DNA of 64,000 nt from Panaeolus papilionaceus. Its lineage: Eukaryota > Basidiomycota > Agaricomycetes > Agaricales. Numbering within the stretch: position 1 is the first letter of the stretch; every line of letters begins with the position of its first letter. The notes under the pieces are model-generated. The model saw nothing but the letters and a program-made list of their open reading frames with translations, had not been told where the DNA came from and searched no databases. Where the stretch lies: the NCBI GenBank assembly GCA_015501605.1, contig JADNRZ010000012.1, positions 1-64,000 of the forward strand. Reading direction: 5' to 3'. Positions 1 through 10,814 of this stretch are shown here, one piece after another. The position numbers and the translations under genes are program-made.

Positions 1-195
1 TTCTTGGATGTTTCTAGTTTTCCCCAAGGTTTCTTCTTTCTGATAGGGAATCATAATCCTCTGCTGCTAGTCAATACAGGGGAGTTGGCTTGGCTGGAGG
101 TTCCTGATTGAGGTTTGGTGCTGGTTTTCTTCTTCTGGGTTGCTGTTTTGTATGAGGAATGCTGTCTTGTAAACTACGGATGGTGTATGTTGGGG
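1..195 (-). pseudogene. Ty3/gypsy gag leader, 5' part of an element running off the left edge
   Basis: On the minus strand this matches the leader and N-terminal gag region seen at 17621-17817 and 39130-39321, including the basic stretch PHTKQQPRRRKPAPN. It directly precedes a PBS-like motif and an LTR, so it is the 5' end of a minus-strand gypsy element that continues outside the window. The only visible reading frame is short and starts with an internal ATG. Function as a Gag N-terminus is inferred from position, because the basic segment has no domain I recognise. Confidence 0.7.
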
Positions 196-208
196 TAGCT
201 AGTTCTTT
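196..208 (-). other. Self-priming primer-binding site
   Basis: The 13 bases directly after the 5' LTR (element sense AAAGAACTAGCTA) are the exact reverse complement of TAGCTAGTTCTTT, which lies inside the LTR at 395-407 (element sense, minus strand). That LTR segment begins 33 nt after the start of a TATATAAA box (433-440), where the RNA 5' end is expected. This is the arrangement of Tf1/sushi-type self-primed elements. No tRNA-type TGG site follows the LTR. Confidence 0.7.
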
Positions 209-739
209 TGTTACAGTAGCCTGACAGGTGCTTGCAGTTAAGGCCTTTGAGCTAGTCAGAGTCAGTTCAGTCATGCAATGGGGTTCGAGTATCATTCTAA
301 GAATGCCACTGTGTATGCACACTATGCTGGTATTGTCTTAGAAGAGAGCGAGAAGAGTAAGATCATTGTAGAAGTTGTTGCTCTATTTGAAGTTAAAGAA
401 CTAGCTAAAGAACAAGGTTATAAACTACGGGGTTTATATAGCTATCTAAGAGGCTGTGCATGTAAACGCCAAGTAGATAAGGTGTGAAGTCCATGAGTCG
501 GAATAGGAGTTATAATGGAGTGAGCATGAGAATACAATAAGGAGTGAGTCATAAGTGTGAGAGGGATGAGTAAGGAGATGAGTCAGAGATAGGAGATACA
601 AGTGGAGCGACAGCAGGAATAGAAGTGGAGTGAGAAGGAAAAGATAAGAGAGAAAATAGTACATGATGATAAGATGAGAAGGATTGATGGTACAAGATAA
701 GATGGAGAAAAGAGGAGGAAGGGAAAAGACAATGTAACA
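209..739 (-). repeat. Gypsy LTR (5' LTR of the left-edge element)
   Basis: 531 bp bounded by TGTTAC and GTAACA. It is the same family as the LTRs at 5636, 17831, 31239 and 39335 but has a deletion near 650-660 relative to the 560-bp copies. A TATA box sits at 433-440 (minus sense). The five bases on its right (ACCAG) are not duplicated in the window; the other end of this element is off-window. Confidence 0.9.
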
Positions 740-769
740 ACCAGTATATAAATTGCTGAACCAAAAAAA

Positions 770-1194
770 AAAAAGGTAAGAAGCGAAGAAATTGACCACT
801 TGCGCAGAGAAGCCTTGTTTCCTGAGGGTAGCCAACAACACTGTGTGGTTAAGAGAGGGGAAGAACTGTGCAATGTCTAAAGCACAACACTCGTTTTCAG
901 GCCCCTGGCCCATCCTGCACGCACCAAGTGCGTCAAGATAAGCCCTGCATCCTTGGTTGAGCATTGACAAATGCTGCCAAGTTGGTTGGGGTGGAAGACA
1001 CCATGTTCAATGGACTCAAACTGGATGCAGTTGGAGATCATCTTCTCAAAGAGTTTCCCCAAGGTGTTCAACAGCACAATTGGCTGGTACACTTTGGGGG
1101 TAGAGTAGCTGGGCTTGTTTGGCTTGGGAATGATAACCGACATAGACTCCTTGAAGTGCTGAGGCCAACATGCTTCTTGACCCTGAACCACCAC
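770..1194 (-). pseudogene. Non-LTR (LINE) reverse transcriptase fragment
   Basis: Minus-strand frames read SVIIPKPNKPSYSTPKVYQP, LLNTLGKLFEKMI and then, after a frame change, DIAQFFPSLNH and LRKQGFSAQVVNFFASYL. These are the finger/palm blocks of the LINE-type reverse transcriptases common in agaricomycetes; the catalytic YxDD block is absent. The piece is cut at 770 next to an A-run (764-775) and at about 1194. It is a dead fragment with at least one frameshift and no start codon. Confidence 0.75.
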
Positions 1195-2029
1195 CTTCCT
1201 ATTTGGGCGACAACTTTACAACAACTCAACATTATTCTATGAATTGTGCTCAATGTCTAGGGAAGGGGGCGCCTCATGCACCAAGTTCAATAGGATCGCA
1301 GGTGCTGGATGGCAATGAACCTGACAATTCCAGAAGAGATAGTGCCTCCCGAGGTGCCATCTTCAGATTTAGGCAGCTATACTGCCCCTGGAGGACATTC
1401 CTCCTCACCAACACCAACTGCGCAGTCAGCACCTGCAGCCCACCAACGTTACAGCACCCCGGTCCCGGATTGTGGGTCTCAACAAGATCGCTGCAGTGAG
1501 AGAAGCTGGGTGTCCACCACCAGGGGGTCCCGACAACTGGTCACCTCTCAATCACAATACTCAAGGCATTCCTCTGTTCCCTTCAAAGCAGCTGGTATGA
1601 AGCAGGAGGCCAGTGGGGATCTGAAGGCGGCAATTTGTAGTGTTAGAGAGATCAGGCACTGGATGGAGAATGGTGCGCACCCATCTGTCTTTGGAGATTC
1701 CAATGACACCACAGTCCTTGCCAGCGAGATACTCCAACTTGTTGAGCATGTGGCCAGTTCAACCTGGGCAAACACTCGCCCGACTGGTGAACCTACCCCA
1801 CTGGTCAGGGCCCTCTACAACGTTCTCGAGTTGTCTTACGACCTCGACAAGAGCGGTGATGTTACTATAAGGGCACCCCTGGTTGAAGGGTCCCTTCCTC
1901 CCTCCTCCCCCCCTCCCCTGATAGAGATGGATGAGGATTACAACACTGAGGTGCAGCAAGCCATTGCTGCTGACCTCAACACCACCCCCCAAGTACGTGG
2001 CAGTGCGCACAGACCATCAGGTGGCAATC
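1170..2029 (+). pseudogene. Repeat-derived ORF fragment (possible LINE ORF1), interrupted by a KDZ-type element
   Basis: An open frame from ATG 1309 runs to 2029, where a KDZ-type terminal repeat starts. It encodes a Pro/Ser-rich N-terminal part and a more ordered segment around LVRALYNVLELSYDLDKSGD. The first 400 bp recur at about 3049-3473 with substitutions, so this is repetitive DNA, not a host gene. It follows LINE reverse-transcriptase debris, so an ORF1-like origin is possible. I recognise no domain, and that assignment is inference only. Confidence 0.45.
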
Positions 2030-3013
2030 CAGTACTTTGCACTGGCCCAGGTGATCTGATTGACAGTTGATCAACTGTCAATTGAAAGTCGATTGACTTT
2101 TGCAAAAAGTGTTTTTGTGTGAAAAACAGCTGTTTGGGGTAGATTGTGTACTGTGAGAAGATGTGACAATCTCATGTCACACATTGCACTATTCTATTTT
2201 ATCATGTGTGAAACCCTCAGGATCTTTTTTATGATGTTTGTGACAATAATTGTGACAGTCTATACATATTGTCACATGTCACATAAATATAAAACTGTTT
2301 AACACAGCTGTGACACTAGTATTATGAGTGAATTGTTTGTATGTATGTAGAGGTGACCAACTATAATTGTCACATGTCACATAGTCTTTGGTGACAGATG
2401 ACATTGAGTAGTCACACAGTAAATTAGAGTCTATCTCAGCTTAGATCCATTTTTACATGTGACATGTGACATATATGTCACAGATCTAGCTGAATCAGCA
2501 TGCGATATAGTATTACAGGTAAAATGTGTGTCTGTATGTATACATGTAGATGTGACCTAACATGATTGTCACATGTCACATAGTCTTATGTAACAGATAG
2601 TATCTAGTCTATATTGGCTTAGATCAGATTTTTAAAAACTGTGACATATATACATGTCACAGATTGAGCTAAATTAGAAAATACCCACAACAGGGTTTCT
2701 TGAAAACATAAGTTGACTGACAGTCAATCGACAATGTTGGTCAGTCAATTGAACATTGACTGACAGTCAGTTGAACATCTGATGTAAAAAGTTGATGGTC
2801 GGTCCAATTTTAGCAGGGAAAATGGCAGCAGACTGACAGTTGATCGGAAGTCGGTTGGAAGTCGGTCGAGAGTCAACCCCATCAGTGTGACAATCTACTC
2901 TGAAAGTCACATTTATGTAAAAATTACTAGACTGACACTTGACTGACTGTTGACTGACAGTCAGACAGTCAATCGGAAGTCGGTTGGAATCCCTGGGCAA
3001 CAGCAAAGTCCTC
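2030..3013. mobile_element. Non-autonomous KDZ-type element (about 1 kb)
   Basis: The left end (CAGTACTTTGCACTGGCCCA) and the inverted right end (GAGGACTTTGCTGTTGCCCA) match the right and left termini of the 7.6-kb KDZ transposon at 17912-25536. Both ends carry subterminal repeats such as GACTGACAGTCAATCGG and AGTCGGTTGGAAGTCGG (2060-2105, 2700-2995). No transposase is present. The interior (2150-2680) is packed with GTGACA/TGTCAC words. No 8-bp target duplication is visible: TGGCAATC lies on the left and AAGCTACT on the right. Confidence 0.8.
2150..2680. repeat. GTGACA/TGTCAC-rich degenerate tandem repeat
   Basis: The core TGTCACATGTCACATA recurs at about 2270, 2370 and 2568. Each occurrence is followed at a fixed distance by CTTAGATC and by a palindromic ATGTCACAGAT-type word, implying a degraded unit of roughly 200 bp. 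It lies wholly inside the non-autonomous KDZ-type element. It has no coding potential. Confidence 0.65.
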
Positions 3014-3473
3014 AAGCTACTGTAACACAAACTGAAGCTGGGACACTGCTTCTTGACCCTGAACCACCACCTTCCTATTTGGGCAACAACACTACAACTA
3101 CTCAACAGTATTCTACAAATTGTGCTCAATGTCCGAGGAAGGGGTGCCTTGTGCACCAAGTTCAACAGGATTGCAGGTGCCCGACAGCCCTGTGTTCTGA
3201 CCCCATACTCATTTGTTGGTGACAAACCTGATGATCCCAGAAGAGATGGTGCTCCCTGAAGCGCCATCTTCAGACTTAGACAGCTACACTGCCCCTGGAG
3301 GATGTTCCTCCTCACCAACCCCAACCATGCAGTCAGCACCTGCAGCCTGCAAGCATTACAAGACTCCAATCCCAGATCGTGGGTCTCAACAAGATCGCTA
3401 CAGCGAGAGAAGCTGGGCATCCACCACCAGGGGGTCCTGAAGACCAGCCACCTCCCAATCACAATACTCGAGG
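3014..3473 (+). repeat. Second copy of the LINE-associated repeat
   Basis: From about 3049 the sequence TTCTTGACCCTGAACCACCA and what follows parallels 1173-1555 with scattered substitutions and small indels. The frames are broken. The similarity stops near 3470, just where the foldback-type sequence begins. Confidence 0.65.
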
Positions 3474-5635
3474 GACTTGTAGTTGCCAAAATTCTTAAGA
3501 ACTACCGATCTGTTACCAGTAACCCTTCTAACCAGCTACCGGACGAATTCTTATGCATTCTTATAAGTAATCACTGGGATATTTCTTACTACAATTATAA
3601 TAGATATTCTTATATTGATTGCTTGAACAATTCTTATACATTATTATGATTATCTCTGCAATTATTATGGCGATTCTTATGACAATTCTTAGGCATTATT
3701 ATGCTTATCTACACAATTCTTATAGTGATTCTTATGGTAATGCTTACAGTGATTCTTATGTGATATTTTAATACTCTACTGATAATATTCTAATAGATCT
3801 AATTAATCAGGGTTCTTATCTTTATCTATATCTGTGCTATATATGGAAACCCCCTTATCAATGCCATCAATATTTATTTTCCCCACCATTATTGTAGCAT
3901 TTATTACACCGCTTTTTTGGCTCTTTTATATGCACATATATATATTGTTAGAAAGCTACAATTGCCTACTATTTGATTCTGAATTTTATTTAATTAAATT
4001 TCTGCAGGGGAGCAGCCAATTCAGCTCCGCTTTTTCCCATCAATTTAGCCCCTATTCATTTATGCTACTATTCCTGCTGCATTTGCACTGCTTTTTTGGC
4101 ACTTTTTCTGGTGCACATATATACCATTGGAAAGCCCTGATTGTCTAGTTTCAGGATCTGCCCTTGGTTTTGCAATACACCCTGTAGGGGCTACACTATT
4201 TAGCTGCGCTTTTTTGGCATTTAAATAGCCCCTATTTTGAATCAGCATTGTTCCTGCTCCATTTTGCACCGCTTCTGGGCAATTATATATGGACATATGT
4301 ATATCACCAGAAAGCTACAAATGCCTAGATTAAGAATCTGAAATCAGAACATAAATGTTGTGTCTAGGGAGGGAGCAATTGCATTTCGCATTTGGGTCTT
4401 AGAGCGTGGGAACACTCTTTGATCACCTCTTCTCCTCCTCCTCCCACTGCTTTTCTGCCACCATTTCTCCACAACCACTCCACCCCTCGGCCTATAATTT
4501 CACATGCAGGTGTATATTATGTATTATACACAGTATGCAGAAATGGAAGCCAAGGAGGTTGCTGGGAATGCAGCTATTCTGCATTAAGTCTGTTTTTGCT
4601 TCTAATTGTACCCAAAGCGGACCCACTAGGCTTTAATAACTCTCATTTTGGACAGAATAAGGCCATGATAATATCTTATAAGATAAATACTATTGTTCTG
4701 TACTGTGTACCATGTGTTCACAGTTGTAGATCATATAGAAACAGCCTTATGCTGTCTCACAGGTTCCCCAAATACTATATTAGGCATATCTATACCGTTT
4801 CTGACCGCTTCATAATGGTGAAAAGTGTTCTGAACTCGCCTCAAGAACACCTACAAAACAAGGGTACTGGCAGCAAACTCTAAGCACTTCTCAAAAATGA
4901 CTATTTTCCAGCTGATAAGCCATTTGTACAAGATCTGTAATGAAATAATTTAATCAGACCTCATAGAGGCAATGGTATACACTATTATTGAATTTTACAC
5001 AATATTTGAGAACATTTGAGTGAGTGTAGAAGGCTGGAGACACAAATGAGTGCCAGAATTCAGGTTGATGTATTGTCAATGCTCACTGAACTGACAACAA
5101 CCAGTATTCTCTTTAACTATTTCTCTCATTCTATTAGCCACACTTGGCCAATCTCTTTCAAACTTTTTTTAAATTGAAGATATATTGATTCTAAACACAT
5201 TTCAGGTGTATATTTCCACACAGACAGTGATACCACCATACTAGAGTCTCAAAACCTCCTTCTGATGATCTGTCATTGATGCTGGATATTAGTTATGGTA
5301 TATCATCATGAGGAGAGATCAGATTTCTATGAGGAAGCACCCATTTGAAAGGTGTTTATCACTGCAGTTTATAAAACCTTTGAGCTTGAAAATTAGTCAA
5401 GAAATGGGAATGATGTAGGCTCAGCAACATAGGTCATAATGAGATGATGATTTCAGCTGGTTTGCATGTGGTGGAGGGCTAAATATTGTGTTCTGATGCA
5501 TGAAGCATGTATACACACATCATGACATAATAGCTTATACACCAGTTAGCTTCCAATAAGTCAAATAGAATGCTTTGTGTCCGCTTTTGGAGAAATATGA
5601 TCCATACAGGGAGTATATAGCAAATATATGCATAT
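3474..5635 (-). mobile_element. Foldback family element 3, one arm missing
   Basis: The left part (3474-4500) has an outer zone full of ATTCTTAT words (3545-3770), then modules of the type GCACTGCTTTTTTGGCAC ... AGAAAGCT at about 3908, 4085 and 4265, then the box GGAGCAATTGCATTTCGCAT (about 4372). The rest (about 4550-5635) is the reverse complement of the core of the 31397-34929 element; for example GACCGCTTCATAATGG at 4802 matches 33450-33466. The right arm is absent: similarity ends exactly at the LTR starting at 5636. It has no credible ORF. The left boundary is approximate. Confidence 0.75.
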
Positions 5636-6195
5636 TGTTACAGTAGCTTGATGGGCGCTTGTGGTTAAGGCCTTTGAGCTAGTTGGGGTCGGTTCGGTTG
5701 TGTGATAGAGTTTGAGTTATCGTTCTAAGAATGCCACTGTGTATGCACACTATGCTGGTCTTGTCTTAGAAGAGAGCGAGAAGAGTAAGATCGTAGTAGA
5801 AGTTGTTGTTCTATTCGAAGTTAAAGAACTAGCTAAAGAACAAGGGTATAAACTACAGGGTTTATATAGCTATCTAAGAGGCTGTGTGTGTAAACACCAA
5901 GTAGATAAGGTGTGAAGTCCATGAGTCGGAATAGGAGTTATAATAGAGCGGGCATGAGAATACAATAAGGAGTGAGTCATAAGTGTGAGAGGGATGAGTA
6001 AGGAGATGAGTCAGAGATAGGAGATACAAGTGGAGCGACAGCAGGAATAGAAGTGGAGTGAGAAGAGAAAGATAAGAGAGATAAGGCGAACTACAAGTAC
6101 AAAGAGAGATGATAGTACATGATGATAAGATGAGAAGGATTGATGGTACAAGATAAGATAGAGAAAAGAGGAGGAAGGGAAAAGACGACGTAACA
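5636..6195 (-). repeat. Gypsy LTR (3' LTR of element A)
   Basis: 560 bp, TGTTAC...GTAACA, nearly identical to 39335-39894. It is followed on its right by a polypurine tract and ORF3, so it is the 3' LTR of the minus-strand element A. It directly abuts truncated foldback element 3, so it probably landed in that element. Confidence 0.92.
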
Positions 6196-6212
6196 TTACC
6201 CCCTTACTAAGG
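6196..6212 (-). other. Polypurine tract of element A
   Basis: In element sense the bases immediately before the 3' LTR read CCTTAGTAAGGGGGTAA. This purine run adjacent to TGTTAC is where plus-strand DNA synthesis would be primed. Element B has AGGGGTAA at the same place (31231-31238). Confidence 0.7.
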
Positions 6213-6226
6213 CTGATTGACCTCAA

Positions 6227-7434
6227 TCAGGTGTTGATGTTGTGGATGGCTTTGTCACACATGTTGTCGTTGTAGTCAGAGAAGCCGTCAGCCCAGGTGC
6301 CATTGTCATTGGTGGTGCTTCTTGGGGTCCATCCCTTTTCTTCAACAGGCCAAGTAGATTCCCATTGTTTGTCTTTGTCCCAAGGGTTAGATGACTGTTT
6401 AGCAGCCTTCTTGTTCTTCCATGTGTTGATGGCTGATGATGATCTTTTTGGGCATTCTTTTGCAGGGTGTAGGGGAGCGAATGTCCTGCATTGGACACAA
6501 CGGTACTTGGGGCATTCAACTTGGAAGTGGTTGTCGGAGTTTGGACAAGAGCGGCAAAGGTTTTGTCCTCGTTTCATCAGATTCAGGATGCAGGTGCAGG
6601 TGGTGAAGTCAAGTCCATTGAAGGTTTTGCTGTCAGGTTGACTAGCTAGGCTTTCTATGGTTGGGTGATAGGTTTCAGGTACAGAATAATCGTAAAGGAA
6701 TGTTTTGTTGTGTTTGAAGGTATATAGGTTGTTGGGTTTGTGGTTGGCATATTTGGCACGTTGGGTGGTGATGAGCTCCATGAGCCAGTTGCGACAGGGG
6801 CAGGGTTGTTGAGGTGCTCTCTGCAGAATGATTCAAATAAGGAGTACCCAGTGTCCCAGTAGGTGGCTGCAGCTTTCTCATGGGCGCTGATCACTGTGTA
6901 GAGTTTGAGGACTTGTTTGCGGGTTTGGGAGATGTGGTTGTCCATTAGATGAATTGGGCCCATGTGGGCCTCATTGAAAGGAAGGGTCCATGCAAGGTTG
7001 TTGTAGTCTTCGGAATCGCGGAAAATGTTGACAAATTTGTTGAAGGTGAGGGAGGTGTGGTTGTGGGTAGAGCTGGGGGCGTTTTTCAGGGCTTCCCAAG
7101 CAGTGGCATTGTTTGCAGGTTTGGCAGGGGTATTGGTTTCTAGGTTGTGGGCAACAAAGATGGTTTTGATGACATTGTCAAGGTTCTGGATGGTGTTGGG
7201 TGTTTCTTGTTGGTCGGCTTCCTCTTCTAGGCGTAGTCCTTGTTGTTTGGCTTCGGCAATCAGGGCTATAGTGCAGGCAATGAGCTCTTTGTTGGATTCA
7301 GTATATGGTAGAACAGGGGTGTGGACTGAAGAAATGTTGGAGGAGGTGGAGGAGGATTGGGAGTGAATGCGGACAGTCTTAGCAGCGGAAGAGGATGAAG
7401 AAGATGGGGATGATTTGAGGATGGAGGAAGTCAT
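6227..7434 (-). pseudogene. Gypsy ORF3: zinc-knuckle protein downstream of pol (element A)
   Basis: The open frame starts MTSSILKSSP at 7434. It has a Ser-rich N-terminus (residues about 5-30), a helical middle (for example FVNIFRDSEDYNNLAWTLPF) and, after a frameshift near 6780, two CCHC knuckles: CRSCPNSDNHFQVEC and CVQCRTFAPLHPAKEC. It ends with AIHNINT just before the polypurine tract. A diverged homologue sits at the same place in element B (29966-31207). It is Gag-like in having nucleic-acid-binding knuckles, but a separate Gag is encoded at the 5' end. Role unknown; the frameshift makes this copy defective. Confidence 0.7.
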
Positions 7435-7473
7435 GTTGGTTGTTGAATTGTGGATTGCAATTGAGCTGGGGTT

Positions 7474-8010
7474 CTAGACAAGTTTGAAGCGTCTTTTATA
7501 AGGCAAAAGGATGTCAGGGGCATTGGCAAGGTGAGATTCTGGTTCCCATGAGTTGTGGAACGGTGAGAAGCCTTTCCACAATACAAAGTATTCTCTCTTG
7601 CCCAATTTTCCATGATGCTTGTGAATCCAATCAAGTTCATATTCTTCTCCGCCGATGATGTCTGGTAGCAGTTGTGGGAAGTTTGGTCCATGTTCTGTTG
7701 TTTCAGAATATTTGGAGAGAAGGGTGGTGTGGAAGACATCATGGATTTTCCAATACTGTGGGAGTTTGAGGCAGTATGTTACTGGTCCCAATACTTTGGT
7801 AATTGGAAAGGGTCCTTCTTGTTTCATCGCAATCTTCTTGTTGTGTCCAAGTTTCAGGTTTCGGGAGTCGAGCCACACAAGATCTCCAACTTTGAATGGG
7901 GTGAACGGATTTTTGCTGAAGTTAATCATTCTATTTCTGGCAAACATGTGTGCTGCAATTGCTTCCTGTTGGATCTTGAGAAGGGATGCGAGCTTCTTAT
8001 CAACAGAGGG
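7474..8010 (-). pseudogene. Gypsy pol C-terminus: integrase tail and chromodomain (element A)
   Basis: Starts at IYPSVDKKLASLLKIQQEAI, passes the integrase C-terminal (GPY/F-like) region FKVGDLVWLDSRNLKLG and KQEGPFPITKVLGPVTYCLK, and ends in a chromodomain with YELDWIHKHHGKLGKREYFV and LWKGFSPFHNSWEPESHL. The chromodomain places the element among the chromoviruses and would steer integration to marked chromatin. This segment is separated from the rest of integrase (12435-13478) by foldback element 1. It is nearly identical to 29400-29924. Confidence 0.85.
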
Positions 8011-8016
8011 ATAGAT

Positions 8017-9631
8017 CACTAGTTATTGACAAGCCCCAATCATTGGGGTCTGGCATAGCCAGAGCTCATCAATGCACTTTGCCAGACGTCGAAAATCATA
8101 ACTCCAAATCAAATCATAAACAGAGACCAAATCATACATTAATCCAGACAACAAATCATTAATCAAAATCATAGGATCAAAATCATTAGCGAAATCATAT
8201 ATCATTCTAGAACCAAATCATTGCCCCAAATCATAAAGTCAAAATCATTAACCAAATCATATATTTACCCATATGCCAAATCATAATTGAATGACAGAAT
8301 GAAATCATAAAATATTATTATTGGTGATGCGAAATCATTTCTACAAAATCATAAATACTATTATTGGTGATGCAAAATCAAATCAATCAATCATACAAAT
8401 CATAATAAACCAAATCATTAGCCAAATCATCATTGAATAACAGAACAAAATCATAAAATACTATTATTGGTGATGTGAAATCATATAAAATCAAATCATA
8501 CAAATCATAAATGCATGTTTGCATCATTTATAATAAGCCATGCGAAATCAATTGGTACCAGTAAGAAATGATTTGATTCAAATGTGCTTATAATGATGTT
8601 GTAGAGAAAAAAAATCAGGAATCCGGAATGGGTATTTTCAGGGCAGGGGGATCAGCGGTTGGTGAGCAATTAAGGAAATACACTCCCAGAGCCAACAATA
8701 AATCAAAATAAATTAAAAAAATAATATAAATTGCAAATAGTGCACTCATTTCTGCTCTGATTGGGCTGAAATTTTGAACGCAGCCTTTCGCATATGATCC
8801 CCATCGATCCATATAAAAATGTTTTTTTACATGGGTCACTTGAAAAGCCCCTATCTTTGGCCCAAACAGTACCCTGCTCAATATTGCACCGCTCTGGGCA
8901 CTATTTTGGGTGATCTATATATCATTAGAAAGCTATTAACAGCCTCTATAAGATCCCACCATCCGATCTGCCAAATTGTACCAGCAACCCAGCAGATCAG
9001 GTTCGCTTTTTTAGCCCCTATCCTCCCTACTACAATTATTTCCTCAATATTGCTTCGCTTTTGGCACCATTTGGGCAGATATATATATCATTAGAAAGGT
9101 ATACACTATATCTATCCATTCATGTGGTCTGATCTGCCAAATGTGGCCACAGAAGCAGCAGATCTGCTCTGGTTATTGTGCATTGATTAAATGAGCCCCT
9201 ATTTACAAATCAAATCTTCGTCCTGATCAGGAATATTAGTGTGATGTCATTGATCCCATTTAATCTCATCAATCCTCATTAATTAGCTTTGCTTTTTTGG
9301 GAAATTGGCATCACTGATCTGCTTCCAGGCACTAATGACACCACACTAATTAATTAATCCTCCCCCACAAATATTGCAGCATTATTTGCACTGCTTTTTA
9401 GCTATTTTTTATTATACATATATATATCCCCAGAAAGCTACAAATGTCTACTTTCAGGATCTGAAGACAGAATGGAAATGTTGTGCTTGTGGGGGGAGCA
9501 ATTGCATTTCGCATTTGGGGTACTAGAGCGTGGGAACACCCCTTGATCCTCCTTCTCCTCCTCCCCCCTTCACTTTTTTGGCTTCATTCCTCCACACCCC
9601 CTGCAGCTATCAACCTGTATCTTGGTACACC
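8017..9631 (+). repeat. Foldback 1 left arm
   Basis: Outer 500 bp (8090-8590): dense AAATCATA/TATGATTT words. Inner part: modules ending ATATATATCATTAGAAAG at about 8880-8935 and 9050-9100, a third at about 9385-9440, then the box GGAGCAATTGCATTTCGCAT at about 9500 followed by a pyrimidine-rich CTCCTCCT tract. Confidence 0.88.
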
Positions 9632-10814
9632 TTTTCAGAAATATTATTAAATGTCTCTCACCAGCCCAATAGATAAAATACACACTATCCTGCATTCTAT
9701 CAGCATATTAATACATATTCCCTTAAATTCTCAAAAAAGCGCACCAAAATGTAATGCTTCTGTATGATGTATGCCAGTAAATGATATTGCTATATCAATA
9801 TTGCATACTGGGGATCTGAAATACAATGAAAGTGCATTATATATCCCCATATTTGCATGTAGAATTGGCAAAATGCATTTTCCTGTTAGTGTGGCCTCTT
9901 ATGGCTTTATTCATGGGTATTTCACTTTATATAAACATCTCTAGCATTGTCCAAGTGTTCATATGCACTATATTTAATGTTCCACACAGCCAACCACCTG
10001 ATATATTGAGCCACATTTGTCATATTATCCATATATATATGCAGGGCTTAAAATACACCATTCTGCAATTTACTATACCATAGCAGTCCTCATTATATTT
10101 CATAAATGGCAGGAAACGAATATATTAACTCTAGTTACACAATGCAAAAAACCCCAAGTGATTTGGACAAGTGTAGCCATCTGTAGGTTCAAAATGGTGT
10201 GCAACCATCATAGTTGATGTTGGGTGTTTCAAGAATCCACACCATCACCACTACATCAAACTCCTTCTGACCGCTTTTTTGAGGCTCTACCTTTCCACAA
10301 TCATCCAAATCACTTCAAACCTTTTGTGAACATTACATATCATGTCCCTTCATCTGTCTGTATGTTCTGATTAAATTATTTTGTCTCTGATCCTCTGTCA
10401 TAAGCTTATCAGTGGAAATTTGAACGATTTTGAGACCTGCTCAGAATCCTTTGGGGGTGGGCTACTTTTGAAGGCATGATTGAGGTGTCCTCAGAACAGT
10501 TTGGAGCATGTTGAAGTGGTCAATATCAATGAAGATATTCCCAAATTACTATTCTGCATACCCTGAGATAGTATTTAGTGTTTTCTATTCTGTTGCTTGA
10601 ACTTTTGAAGTGGTTGAGTGTCAAATTCAATGCTTTTATATATTATGAGTAATATCCAAAAGTTTTTTCAGCAGTAGAGGAGCCAAAAGGATGTATTATT
10701 AGGTATATATGGTGCAAATACAGTATTTTGATATGTAATTAGTGAATAGAATGAGTGGAACTTCTTCAATTTGTATATAAGTGGAGATATAGACATATAT
10801 ATGGTATATATATA
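9632..10814 (+). other. Foldback 1 core (non-coding)
   Basis: This unique loop between the arms has no long ORF. The stretch from about 10250 to 10600 aligns with 33186-33510 of foldback 2 and with the reverse complement of about 4760-5100 of foldback 3. Shared words include CTACATCAAACT, TCAAACCTTTTG, CTGATTAAATTATTT, GCTTATCAG, GCTCAGAAT and AGATAGTATTT. Confidence 0.7.

Noticed and set aside
2030..3013. Direct repeats read as a CRISPR-like array
   Set aside because: Units are irregular, occur in both orientations, and belong to eukaryotic transposon subterminal repeats.
8615..8881. 88-codon ORF repeated in mirror image at 11565-11831, and similar pairs in the other foldback arms
   Set aside because: They are the two strands of inverted arms. 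They lie over non-coding modules and show no codon bias or protein family.
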